From Pinguiococcus pyrenoidosus (Eukaryota > Sar > Pinguiophyceae > Pinguiochrysidales > Pinguiochrysidaceae): a DNA stretch of 15,996 nucleotides. The translations under genes were made by a program, and so were the position numbers. The DNA is taken from contig JAAMXY010002794.1 of assembly GCA_019677205.1 (NCBI GenBank), forward strand, positions 1 to 15,996, read 5' to 3'. Under the pieces are notes generated by a model that searched no databases, was not told the DNA's origin, and saw only the letters and a list, made by a program, of their open reading frames with translations. How positions within the stretch are numbered: position 1 is the stretch's first letter; each line of letters starts with the position of its first letter. Shown here piece after piece: positions 1 through 9,097 of the stretch.

Positions 1-538
1 TTGATACGGCCTTCCCATTCCTACAGTAAGGCCCGTCCAAAAAGGCACAAGCCGCTGAGGGCGGCGGCGCCGCTAGCAGCCAGCCAGGTCACTCGATGCG
101 GATCTCTTCTTGCGCCAACCATTTCAGATTTCCTCCAGGTTGATTCGGATTGTTTCACCCGGCCGGCCTGGAGTCCCCCCGCATCCTTCCGCTTCTGCAA
201 CCTTCCCACTGCGCGAGCTATAGGCTTCTATGTGCTTGTCCGGCGCAAACCCTCCGGCAGCAAGGATTTCGTGATCTGTGTTTGCTTCGTCTCCTGCGTG
301 TCTTCTTTCGATCACTCTATCATGCAGGTATGCAGGTGCGAAAACGCCTGGACTCAACTTCGATAGTTGGTTTCTCTCCTTTCGCTTTCGCTTTTGATGC
401 AATCAAACTTCCGTCTGTCCCCATCCCCTGCGAAGCTGTGCTATGCGTCCCCTTCAAAGCCACGTAAGCTGGCGTAATTCAAAGCTGCAACCTTGCACCA
501 CTCTGCGCGGCCTGCTCACCTGTGGCGTAGCTGGCCTC
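1..538. other. left-edge non-coding region / 5' flank of the dioxygenase gene
   Basis: No recognisable gene. Several open frames exist on both strands but none has family-like features. A pyrimidine-rich stretch lies around 360-425, just upstream of the first dioxygenase ATG at 443, and is probably 5' UTR or promoter. A leftward frame at 21-209 ends in a hydrophobic segment and could be the first exon of a gene beyond the left edge, but nothing confirms this. Confidence 0.5.
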
Positions 539-1897
539 ATGAGGCTCTTCAGCTTGCTTTGGCTAGCGGCGGCACTGCCGGGATGCCCAGCGTGGCGGAT
601 GCCGGCGCTCCGGACGTGGCGTACCGGCCCCTTGGCAGCGATCACCAATGTTCCGGCAGAAGCGGCGGCCCCCTCCGCCTCGCTGCACGACATGGTGACC
701 AAGTTTCACCACTTTGAGCTGTACTGTGGAGACGCCTTGACCAGCAGGCTCAGGTTCCAGGCCGGGTTGGGCATGCCGCATGTGGCAGAGGTGTCCCTCA
801 GCCTCGGATCCCCGGTCTGCTGCTCGCAGGTCGTCCGCAGCGGCGACTTGACCTTCGTTCTCACGGCTCCCGCGCAGCCAAAGCTGGCCGGAGAGCCTCC
901 CGAGGAGAATCCGCTGCCTTGGTTCGACGCGGAGTCCGCGAGGGCCTTCACGGCGGCTCATGGGATGGGCGTCTACGCCATCGGCGTAGAAGTCACGGAC
1001 GCCAGGAGGGCCTTCCAGGCGGCGATCGGGGACGGCGCTGTCGCGGTGACGCCGCCAGTCAAGGTTGCGGACGAGCATGGCGAGTGTATCGTTGCCGAGA
1101 CGCAGATCTACGGCGACTGCGTCCTCCGAATGGTGCAGACGGCCGGGGAGGGCATCGCGAAGCCGTACGAGGGGGTGCACTTGCCGGGCTATACCGACGT
1201 AAGAGTGGAGGGCGAGGCTCCCGCGACTTATGGACTCGAACGCTGTGATCATTGCGTGGGCAATGTGTGGAACCTGAGGGACGCCATGAAATACGTCAAA
1301 GGTTTCACGAACTTTCACGAGTTCGCCGAGTTCGACCACGCAGACGTGGGCACGGTGAACAGCGGGCTCAACTCCATCGTGCTCGCGTCGAAGAATGAGA
1401 AGGTGCTTCTGCCGCTCAACGAGCCGGTGTTTGACACGCCGGTGAAATCGCAGATTGAGACCTACTTGGAGTGGCACGGCGGGGCTGGGGTGCAGCACCT
1501 AGCGCTCTTCACGTCGGACATCGTGCACACCGTCTCCCAAGTGCGGAGCAGCGGCCTGTTCACGTTCATGGATCGGCCCGACGCGGGATACTACGAGCGC
1601 GCGCGAGACCGGCTTACGTCGGACCTCTATCAGATGGATAGGGACAGCTTAGAAGATGCGCTGCGCAGGGCGGCCGAAGCGGGCGTGCTCATTGATGCGG
1701 ACGACGAAGGCATCCTGCTTCAGGTCTTCACCAAACCAATCACAGACCGACCAACCCTTTTCTTGGAGATCATACAGAGAATCGGCTGCGATGGACGCGC
1801 TGGATGTGGCGGCTTCGGCAAAGGGAACTTCCGGGAGCTCTTCCGGCAGATCGAGGAGCTCGAAAGAGATCAGAAACTGCACGAAAGCCCGAAGTAG
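539..1897 (+). CDS. HPD: 4-hydroxyphenylpyruvate dioxygenase, probably organelle-targeted
   Basis: Fe(II)-dependent dioxygenase that converts 4-hydroxyphenylpyruvate to homogentisate, the entry step of tyrosine breakdown and, in algae and plants, of plastoquinone and tocopherol synthesis. From the ATG at 539 the product is 452 residues, close to plant enzymes. The N-terminal half starts with TKFHHFELYCGDA. The iron ligands of the family are visible as His238 (RCDHCVGNV), His320 (GVQHLALFTSDI) and Glu410 (LFLEIIQRIG). The plant-like C-terminus CGGFGKGNFRELF is intact. The first ~20 residues from 539 form a hydrophobic signal-peptide-like leader (MRLFSLLWLAAALPGCPAW), followed by an Arg/Ala-rich, acid-free stretch. 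An in-frame ATG at 443 would add 32 residues; I prefer 539 because it puts the leader at the very N-terminus. No intron is needed. The gene converges on the ABC transporter. Confidence 0.95.
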   Translation: MRLFSLLWLAAALPGCPAWRMPALRTWRTGPLAAITNVPAEAAAPSASLHDMVTKFHHFELYCGDALTSRLRFQAGLGMPHVAEVSLSLGSPVCCSQVVRSGDLTFVLTAPAQPKLAGEPPEENPLPWFDAESARAFTAAHGMGVYAIGVEVTDARRAFQAAIGDGAVAVTPPVKVADEHGECIVAETQIYGDCVLRMVQTAGEGIAKPYEGVHLPGYTDVRVEGEAPATYGLERCDHCVGNVWNLRDAMKYVKGFTNFHEFAEFDHADVGTVNSGLNSIVLASKNEKVLLPLNEPVFDTPVKSQIETYLEWHGGAGVQHLALFTSDIVHTVSQVRSSGLFTFMDRPDAGYYERARDRLTSDLYQMDRDSLEDALRRAAEAGVLIDADDEGILLQVFTKPITDRPTLFLEIIQRIGCDGRAGCGGFGKGNFRELFRQIEELERDQKLHESPK

Positions 1898-1925
1898 AAA
1901 CTGCTTTCCTTTGTTCGAGGCAGGC

Positions 1926-1939
1926 ATGCAGGCCTGCAT
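1926..1939. repeat. 14-nt perfect palindrome between convergent genes
   Basis: ATGCAGGCCTGCAT is its own reverse complement and lies in the 79-nt gap between the dioxygenase stop (1897) and the ABC transporter stop (1977). It could fold in either transcript near the 3' end. No function is shown. Confidence 0.5.
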
Positions 1940-1976
1940 TTTCCTTCATGAGCTTTGGCAATCTCCTATCTGGACG

Positions 1977-3986
1977 CTACGTTTCTCTTTGTCTCTCGAC
2001 CAGCGCCTGGAAGCTGTGGGGACCTGCTTCCGGGCGTTCCATCAACTCCTTGTAGGTTCCGCTTTCTACTACACAACCTCTGTGGATCACGACTATCCTA
2101 TCCGCGCGCTTCACGGTGCTCAGTCGGTGAGCGACCATCACTACCGTCCTCCCCCGCATCGCGCCTTCCAAAGCATCCTGGACCACGGCCTCGCTCTTCG
2201 CATCTAAGGCGGATGTTGCCTCGTCCAAGAGCAAGAGCTTCGGATTCAGAAGAATCGCTCGGGCGATGGCGATCCGCTGCTTCTGACCCCCCGAGAGACT
2301 GACTCCTCGCTCTTCTACGTGCGTCGCGTACCCGTTTGGAAGGCCGCTTATGAAGTCGTGGGCGTTTGCTACTGTTGCGGCTCGGACGACTCTTCGGCGG
2401 AGCGAAGCCCTCTCCACCGAACTCATACTCTCGAGCAGCTCCCCTGTGAGCTGCCCTTCATGCATCAAGCCGTAGATGATGTTCTCTTCAACCGTTCCGC
2501 GGAACAAGACCGGCTCTTGGCTCACCACACTTACTATCTCTTTGTGTAAGACGCTTGGCAAAATCTGCGCGGCGTGACAGCCGTCTATCAACACCGAGCC
2601 CATGGTGGGATCGTAGAAGCCTTGGATGAGATCCAGGCAGGTGCTCTTGCCACTTCCGCTCTCACCGACCAGCGCGACAACTTCACCAGATTTCACAGTG
2701 AAGCTGACGCCCTGAAGCACGGGCACGTCCGGCCGACTCGGATATGAAAAGCACACGGCCTGGAACTCCACTTCGCCCAGGCACCGATCAGGCCGGAGAT
2801 TCGCGACGCCGCTCAGAGCGTGCGACCAGGAGGATCGACTTGCAGGAACGCCGTCTTGGGCACCCGGGTCGTCCACCCGTGGATAAGCTCGGTCGGGCCT
2901 GCGATCCAGCAGCTGGAAGACTTTGTCGCCCGCACCGGTGGCCTTGATCAGGGACGTGAACGAGTTCATGAGATTCGACGTATACTCCTGCAGCTGCCCT
3001 TGGTACAGCATGAAGGCAATGAGCGAGGCGCTCCGCATGTCGTCCTCGACGACCAGCTGCGTGCCGTAGTAGAGCAGCGCGACTTGCACGCAGGTGTTGA
3101 TCAGAAACGTCGAGACCAGCATGTAGTACAGCGCTTGAATGTAGGTCTGGCGGATGGCCAGGTCGTAATACTTCGATATCGCGGCGCCGAATCGCCGCGC
3201 CTCCGTCTGCTCATTCGCGAAGGCTTGCACGGTGTGGGCCTCGGAGAGCGCTTCCTGCGCCACGGTTCCCGCCTCCGCCAGCGCCGCTTGGACCTTCACG
3301 GCATTGTCATGCAGCCAGTCTCCGTAGTACTTGTTGATGATCGAGCAGATGGGCACCACCCCGACGGCCACGAGCGCCAAGCGCCAGTTGGTGAGGAAGA
3401 GCACAGCCAGGATGCCGCCGATGCGAACCACCGACTCGGTCGCCCAGCGGAACAGCCACGTGAGGTCGTTGGCCATCTCCGAGGTGTCGCCCGTGAGGCG
3501 GCTCATGAGCTCTCCGGTCGGCGTCGTGTCGTGGAAGCTGCGGTCCTGGCGGAGCAGCGCTGCCATGAGCCCAACTCGCAGGTCTCTCACAATACCCTGC
3601 TGCGCCACGCCGAAGAGGTAATAGTTCCAGAAGTCCAGCACCGCATCCACCACGCCCACGGCGAAGAGAGCCAAGATGTACATGCGCGCCAGAGGCAGAT
3701 CTCCGTCGATGGCGGCGCCGATGGCCTCGCTAACCAGCAGCGGACCAGCTAAGGAGAACGGCAGTCGGATCAGCAGCGCCACCAGTCCCGCAGCGATGGT
3801 CCACCTCTGTGGCTTGGCGACACGCATGAGTCGCCGAGCTCCTCTGCGCGTCGCTGGGCCGCCGGAGCGGCCGGAGGCGTCGCGTGGCTCATCTGGCAGC
3901 AGCGGGTCTTCCAGGTTGCTGAGCGACTGCGTCGCCTCCGGGTCAGCTCGCGCCTTCTGCGCCGCTCGGGAGCTCTTCGCGCCCAT
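1977..3986 (-). CDS. ABCB-family (TAP-like) half ABC transporter
   Basis: ATP-driven membrane exporter with one transmembrane domain followed by one nucleotide-binding domain, so it should act as a dimer. From the ATG at 3986 it has 669 residues. Roughly 60-350 is a six-helix ABC exporter domain. The nucleotide-binding domain has Walker A GESGSGKST (441-449), signature LSGGQ (564-568), Walker B LLLLDE with Asp588 and catalytic Glu589, and the switch His620 in AHRLST; all are intact. The segment AGTVAQEALSEAHTVQAFAN is typical of TAP/ABCB half-transporters, which include organellar and lysosomal peptide exporters; substrate and membrane are not readable. The start at 3986 has a G at +4 and leaves ~60 residues before helix 1. 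The frame stays open upstream to 4412, so an N-terminal extension (up to 811 residues) is possible, but that stretch looks non-coding in composition. No intron is needed. Confidence 0.92.
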   Translation of the reverse strand: MGAKSSRAAQKARADPEATQSLSNLEDPLLPDEPRDASGRSGGPATRRGARRLMRVAKPQRWTIAAGLVALLIRLPFSLAGPLLVSEAIGAAIDGDLPLARMYILALFAVGVVDAVLDFWNYYLFGVAQQGIVRDLRVGLMAALLRQDRSFHDTTPTGELMSRLTGDTSEMANDLTWLFRWATESVVRIGGILAVLFLTNWRLALVAVGVVPICSIINKYYGDWLHDNAVKVQAALAEAGTVAQEALSEAHTVQAFANEQTEARRFGAAISKYYDLAIRQTYIQALYYMLVSTFLINTCVQVALLYYGTQLVVEDDMRSASLIAFMLYQGQLQEYTSNLMNSFTSLIKATGAGDKVFQLLDRRPDRAYPRVDDPGAQDGVPASRSSWSHALSGVANLRPDRCLGEVEFQAVCFSYPSRPDVPVLQGVSFTVKSGEVVALVGESGSGKSTCLDLIQGFYDPTMGSVLIDGCHAAQILPSVLHKEIVSVVSQEPVLFRGTVEENIIYGLMHEGQLTGELLESMSSVERASLRRRVVRAATVANAHDFISGLPNGYATHVEERGVSLSGGQKQRIAIARAILLNPKLLLLDEATSALDAKSEAVVQDALEGAMRGRTVVMVAHRLSTVKRADRIVVIHRGCVVESGTYKELMERPEAGPHSFQALVERQRET

Positions 3987-4590
3987 GCGGCACTCCTCGG
4001 ACTCCGAATGGGCACGACGCACGGGCGGATACCGGTTGCTGGAGCGGATGGCGCGCGGAAGTTCTTTTTCTCCAGTGCGTTCGGCGTTCGGCAGTCGTAC
4101 TGATCTAGATCGATACTGGACGAGAAAAACGTTCACGCCGACGCCGACGATCCACGAGTTCTTCGGAGTTGTGAGTTGTGAGAGCGGGAGGGCCTCATGC
4201 CTCATGGCGAGGTGGTATCTCGGGGGCCCAGAACCTCGGGATGTACACCGCGGAGCTTTGAAAGTGTCTGGGCTTGGAGAGGCTTCTTCGCGTGCGCCGA
4301 TGACGCAGACGCAGGGGGGACCTGATTGCGTGCCAAAAGGGGGAGAAGCATGGGGGAGAACCGTGGCAATCAAGTGCAAGCAGCACTTCATTCTCACTAA
4401 CGCATCAATCACACGGCCAGAGATACGGCGTCTAATTCATAGTACTGATAAACTGTTCACAGAACCGCACACAACCCTGGCATTTGCGAACACGGAATGC
4501 CACACCTAGTTCACTAGAAAGCCTTACAAGCGCATGGATTTGGCAAATTGCTGACACATGTATCTTTGGTCAGCCGCGGATTCCTCAGCT
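3987..4590. other. 5' flank of the ABC transporter gene
   Basis: No independent gene is supported. The minus frame of the transporter stays open as far as 4412. The stretch about 4370-4570 is more AT-rich than its surroundings and probably contains the transporter promoter and the 3' end of the upstream calcium ATPase transcript. No TATA box or other motif could be assigned with confidence. Confidence 0.4.
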
Positions 4591-4923
4591 CTATAACTCC
4601 AGATTGACATCATCCATGTCAGGGACATCGTGCATTACACCGACGGAAGGGGGCACCTCCAAGCCCAAGTGCCTCTGGAGCACCATCAAGGACAGAGGGA
4701 CTATCAACGCGACCACGAATGTCACAGCAGCCGAAAACGTTGACCCTAGCATCATGGACACCGTCAGCACGGTCGATCCTGCCTCGCACCAGCTGCGACA
4801 GCCGTCACCTACCTGAAATCTTTGCTGGAACATGCGCGGCTTTGCCGTTCTCGGTTCCCTGTGCGCAGCCGAGTTGCTTAGCTTGCGAGAGCAATCATGC
4901 GGCGGTCAGTTGCGCACTCCCAC
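4591..4923 (-). CDS. candidate extra 3' exons of the calcium ATPase (hydrophobic tail)
   Basis: Minus-strand reading frames just beyond the simple ATPase stop look like coding sequence. An alternative splice path is frame-compatible at each step. Donor CAG|GTGGGA at 4923 and acceptor CACAG at 4859 give a 65-nt intron. The short exon 4858-4813 follows. Strong donor CAG|GTAGGTGA at 4812 and acceptor GCTAG at 4746, with a CTGAC branch-like site, give a 67-nt intron. The last exon, 4745-4591, ends in TAG. It encodes an uncharged ~22-residue hydrophobic segment (FSAAVTFVVALIVPLSLMVL), then an acidic end (DVPDMDDVNLEL). The intron sizes match the others here. Alternatives are an 80-residue membrane protein starting at 4833, or chance. 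PMCA pumps do not normally have an eleventh membrane segment, so this remains tentative. Confidence 0.35.
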
Positions 4924-7900
4924 CTGAAGGTCTTCTTCTAGTGAACTTGACGCAAACTGTTCCACCGCCTCATCAACGGGAATGAACCGCATGAGAAAAC
5001 CTGGGGAGCGACGAAGCGATAGGTTAGAACCACCCAACTGCTCAGCATGGCGTTCCTGTCATGTGCTTCACTCACCCAGCGGGAGGGTCCCGCTCGCCAG
5101 GATGACCGTCTGGAGCCACTGCGCGCCATCCAGAGGCACCGTCTTCGTGAAGTCTCCGCCGTAGGTTACAATGCTGTACTGCGCCCAGACCGTGAAGATG
5201 ATGATGCCAATAAAGTGCGCATTGAATAAGATGCCCTTCAGGATGTTCACGCTGGAGTCGATGCTTCTCGCATTGAACTCGTTAAACACCTGGCAGAACA
5301 CGAACACGTTGAAGAGAATCGTGTAGTGCAACGTCGAGCCGTCTTCGACCCCAAAAATGTCCGCGCCCTCCACTAAGAGATACACTAGCAAGGCTAACTG
5401 AAAGCTTGACTGAACCAGCACGTTGCGCCACATCGGCCGGCTCACCAACGACGCGTCACGCTTGTAGGGAGGCCGGGAGAGCACAACGGGATCCGGAGCT
5501 TCGGTGCCCAGCGCGAGGGCGCCCATGGTGTCCATGATCAGGTTCACCCAAAGCATCATCACGGCATTCAGAGGCGGGTCGTAGCCATAGAGCGCGCTCA
5601 GCAGCGTGAGGACCAGCGCCGTCACGTTCACCGTGAGCTGGAACTGCAAGAACTTGCGGATGTTGTCGAAGACGGTGCGGCCCCAGAGCACCGCCTTGAC
5701 GATCGAAGCGAAGTTGTCGTCCAGGATCACAATGTCCGACGCGTCCTTCGCCACATCCGTGCCGCACAAGCCCATGCTCAGTCCCACGTCTCCAGCCTTC
5801 AATGCCGGGGCGTCGTTCGTTCCGTCGCCGGTGACGCCGACCACCTCTCCGACTCCGTTTGGTCTCCGCGGGTGGGACTCCCACTCCGCACGGTGGCCGG
5901 GCAACAGAGCCATGTTGTCCTGCTCCCAGCTCGCCCCGGGATGCGCTTCCTCCCACTCCTCCTGGGTCCTGGGCAGGTTGGCTCCGTTCAACCGCGACAC
6001 CAGAATGAGCTTGTCCTGCGGGGAGGAGCGCGCCAGGACCTGCAGCCGGGGAAGAATGTCATCAACCTGGCGCGGCGTGAGCCGGCGAAATTCCGGGCCC
6101 TCCATCGCGAGGCCTCCCGGCGTCAAGATGCCGCACTTCTTCGCAATCGCAATCGCGGTGTTCTTGCTGTCGCCGGTGACCATTCGCACGGCGATGCCGC
6201 AGGCCTTGCAGGTCGCCACGGCTGCCGTCACGTCTGGCCGGAGGGGGTCCAGGATGCCGAGGACCGCGTCCACGCACAAGGCCTGCTCGAACTCTTCCGC
6301 CGGGCCCCGGACCGTGCCGGAGCCCGTTACAGGGGACTTCCTTGCCCCAAAGTCCCTGTGCGCAACGATGACCACCCGGAGCGCACGATCCTCGAAGGAC
6401 GCGATCGTCCGCCGAATCTCTTCTCGCATGCCTGCCGTGAGCGCCGTGGCCTTCCCGGTGGCGTCCGTGAAGCTCTCCGAAAGGCTGAGCACAATCTCCG
6501 ATGCACCCTTCACGTAGAGCCGAGAGCCACGGGCATCAACCGAGACCAGGGTGGACATTCTCTTCCTCGTCGAGGAGAACGTGAACACCTTGTTCACGCT
6601 CGGTTCGACGGCTCGCCGAATCTCTGAGTAGTCCGCGCCGAGGGTATGCGCGAGATGGAGAAGCGCACCCTCCGTCGTGGAACCAACCGTGCGGAAGCCG
6701 GCCGCATCCCGGCTGCTCTTCCGAAGCTCGGCAGTGGAGTTGATGCTCACGCCATCGACAATCGTCGGCACGAGCATCGGCATCCGTTTCAGGGCCGTGG
6801 CGACACTCAGGGCATTCTCGCCGTCGCCCATTTCCTGGCCTCCGGCCCACGCGTTGACCACCGTCATGCGGTTCTGGGTCAGCGTGCCCGTCTTGTCGCT
6901 GCAGATGTTGGTCGCGTTGCCCATGGTCTCACAGGCCGCGAGCTGTCGGATCAGGTTCATATCTTTCATCATCTTGCCGGTGCTGTACGCAAGGCTGATC
7001 GTGACGGCAAGCGGAAGACCCTCCGGCACGGCGACGACCACGATGGTCACGGCTAGGATGAAGGCATGCAGAGCAACCTCGAAGCCGTTCTCCCAGCTCA
7101 GCGGGGGGTCGGGAACCGGACTGAAGTACCACACCGCCACCATGGTGATGGCCGTGAGGACGGCCATGACGCCGCCGTAGATGCCGATGGTGTTCGCCAT
7201 GGTCTCCAGCTTCTCCTGGAGCGGGGTGTCCGCCGATTCCACCGCGAGGTTCGCCTTGATGCGGCCCCAGCGCGAGTTGCGTCCGACCGCAATGACGATA
7301 CCGAGTGCGTTGCCGTCGAGCACCTGGCAGCCGGACAGCAAGAACGGATCCTCCCCTTCCGATTTGGCCTGCTCCTCCGCCTCGCCAGTGAGACTGCTCT
7401 CGTCGCAGACGCAAGTCGTGCCTCTGCAGATGATGGCATCCGCTGCGATCTTGTCGCCGGACTCCAGCTTCAAGATGTCGCCCACGACGACATCCTTGAC
7501 GCCGATCTCCTGCTGCACGCCATCGCGAATGACCTTGACCTCCACATCTTCCCGCACGGCGTTCAGTTTCCGGAACTGCAGCTCCTTGCTGTAGTCATTG
7601 GAGGCCGTAACCACCGCCACAATCAGGACGGCTACGAGGATCGCCGCTCCCTCGATCCAGCCCTTGGCCGGGTCGTCGTAGAGGCCGACGGCAAACGAGA
7701 TCACCGCGCTGACGATGAGCACGATCAAGGTGGCGTCGTCGAAGCTGTCGATGAAGAGATCCAGCCAGGTCTTCGGCTCCGGCGGCGGAATCTCGTTCCT
7801 GCCATACACCTGCGCAACAAAGCGCAACATCGCCGACTCTCAGTCCCCTGCCTCGTCCCTTCCGTATCTGGGCGGCGCCCGATGCTGTCTCGTACCTTTC

Positions 7901-8303
7901 TCCGTTCCTCCAGAGCGACTTCGTCCGAGGACAATCCGCTGGCAGGGTCGACCTGCAGCTTGCTGGCCACCCCAGTGGGACCACCGAGCAGCCGGACGCC
8001 ATCCGCGTTGCTCGCGTCCATCTGCGGAGACCAGGCTTTGGTTAGGCTGCATCTGTTGAACCGCTCCAGGCCTTCCAGTCGTTCTGAAGCAGGAGGCGCC
8101 TCAAGCGCTTCCAAAACTGGAAAACCATCCTGCTTCGATACTCCTGCAGTGGCGCCAACTCTTCTCTGGCGCCAAAGCGGAAACGTGTGCGAAGCAGCTG
8201 CAGAAGCTGCCCTCCTTGCAGCTTTGAGCTCTTTAATGGTTCTGACCTGGTCTTCATTGATGCCGGCCAGATCCGCGATGCTGAGTTCCACTTGTGGAGA
8301 CAT
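4906..8303 (-). CDS. plasma-membrane-type (P2B) calcium-transporting ATPase, multi-exon
   Basis: P-type pump exporting Ca2+ from the cytosol. Proposed exons (minus strand) are 8303-8247, 8021-7896, 7809-5076 and 5000-4906, giving 1003 residues, close to plant ACA and animal PMCA pumps. The N-terminal motif LGGPTGVASKLQ leads into EERRK, which is joined by splicing to VYGRNEIPPPEPKTW. Visible motifs are CDESSLTGE (~7381-7408), the M4 calcium-site PEGLP (7012-7026), the phosphorylation motif DKTGTLT (Asp at 6897-6895), hinge TGDGTNDAPALKAGDVGLSMG (~5770-5838) and M6 NLIMDT (~5530-5547). A ~45-residue insertion rich in Trp, Glu and Pro precedes the hinge. After M10 the frame hits TGA at 5070, but a clean intron leads to FLMRFIPVDEAVEQF, as family members have. 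The start at 8303 has G at -3. The first intron (8022-8246) is tentative; if retained, the protein has 1078 residues. Alternative 3' exons at 4591-4923 would give a longer tail. Confidence 0.9.
5001..5075 (-). other. 75-nt intron near the 3' end of the calcium ATPase gene
   Basis: Donor G|GTGAGT at 5075, perfect branch site CTAAC about 27 nt before the end, pyrimidine-rich tract and acceptor CCCCAG at 5001. Removing it bypasses the in-frame TGA at 5070-5068 and joins GTLPLG to FLMRFIPV, which continues the conserved PMCA sequence after helix M10. Confidence 0.93.
7810..7895 (-). other. 86-nt intron in the calcium ATPase gene
   Basis: Donor AAAG|GTACGA at 7895 and acceptor TTGCGCAG at 7810, phase 0. 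Removing it joins LEERRK to VYGRNEIPPP, restoring the conserved sequence before the first membrane helix. The two flanking exons lie in different reading frames, so an intron or a frameshift is required; the splice sites favour an intron. Confidence 0.93.
8022..8246 (-). other. tentative 225-nt intron, stop-free and in frame
   Basis: Donor CCAG|GTCAGA at 8246. The acceptor TCTCCGCAG at 8022 has a perfect CTAAC branch site ~20 nt upstream. Splicing joins SIADLAGINEDQ to MDASNADGVRLLGG, whose spacing fits the N-terminus of other PMCA pumps. The intron is a multiple of three with no stop codon, so the frame does not prove it, and the donor is weaker than the others. It could be retained, fully coding, or optionally spliced. 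Confidence 0.5.
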
Positions 8304-9093
8304 GACGTCCGCGTCTGGAGCTCCCGGCGTCCGCGAGGGGTGTACAGCGCTCGCGGAAGGCGGAAGAGAAGGAGACTTTCGTCGCTCAAAGAGAAGACAA
8401 GCGAGAAGCAAGAGGAGGTACCGCCACAAAGATGGCGCCCTCGCCCGTAGCAAGCGCCAATCGCTTCGCTCGCAGACACTACGGGAGCTGTGGCCAAGTG
8501 GGACACCGCGTTGGAAAGCTTCGCCGTTCAGGAGACCGGCTCCAGACGCTCTCCTCCACTCGTGCGCATTACCACGTCGTCCGCTATGAACCGATAGGAT
8601 CTCTTGTTCAATTGATGGACTCAAGATGGTATATGATTACCTAGTTTATAGATGTGAATATTCAAAAAAAAGAAAATTCCTCTAGAACTGAGTTGCACCC
8701 TGGCGATTGCCACGCGTCCGATTCTCGGAATCCCATTACAGGCGAATTGGATGTGAGCGTAAGAAACCAAAATAGCGAGGTATGATTGGTTGCCGAAGCG
8801 CATGTCCACCTGCTCGCGTGGTATGCACAAATTGATCGCAATCAGATTTTTCTAGAACTTGGGTATTTTAAATTTTCAAACTCTTGTCATATATTCACAC
8901 AAAATGTACATTTTTATTCAAGATAACGTTCATTGGAAAAAGGTTGTCCGAAGCAAGGCCATGAATACGCTGAACCCGAAGGAAAGGCTTTGGGGGGCAG
9001 AAGCCGTGCGCCTGGTGGCCACCCAGCCTGGCGCCGCCACTCGCGGACTGTGCAATCCTGCGACAGAGGGCCCCAGAAGAAATCAATGGAGGG
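8304..9093. promoter_or_regulatory. divergent promoter region between calcium ATPase and UBX genes
   Basis: This 790-nt gap separates two diverging starts. About 8625-8960 is conspicuously AT-rich against GC-rich surroundings, as expected for a shared or back-to-back promoter. The 9-mer TCTAGAACT occurs twice (8681-8689 and 8851-8859). Two ten-base heat-shock-element-like dimers are present, nGAAnnTTCn at 8671-8680 and nTTCnnGAAn at 8849-8858. A minus frame is open up to 8624, upstream of the chosen ATPase start, but looks non-coding. No RNA gene was seen. Confidence 0.5.
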
Positions 9094-9097
9094 ATGA
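9086..9097 (+). promoter_or_regulatory. three-codon upstream ORF overlapping the UBX start
   Basis: ATG GAG GGA TGA starts 8 nt before the main ATG at 9094. Its TGA overlaps that ATG as ATGA, in another frame. If the transcript includes it, scanning ribosomes would meet this minimal ORF first, which could lower translation or require leaky scanning or reinitiation. Confidence 0.45.

Noticed and set aside
21-209. Leftward 62-codon frame with a hydrophobic end
   Set aside because: Could be a first exon of a gene off the left edge, but too short and without family resemblance or a demonstrable splice partner.
2820-3752. 310-codon plus-strand open frame
   Set aside because: Shadow of the ABC transporter on the opposite strand; Arg/His-rich translation with no domain-like features.
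5068-5070. TGA as selenocysteine or true stop of the calcium ATPase
   Set aside because: It lies six bases inside an intron with GTGAGT donor and CTAAC branch site; splicing yields the normal family sequence.
7066-8589. 507-codon plus-strand open frame
   Set aside because: Antisense to the calcium ATPase, whose minus-strand frame has all P-type motifs; long antisense frames are common in GC-rich DNA.
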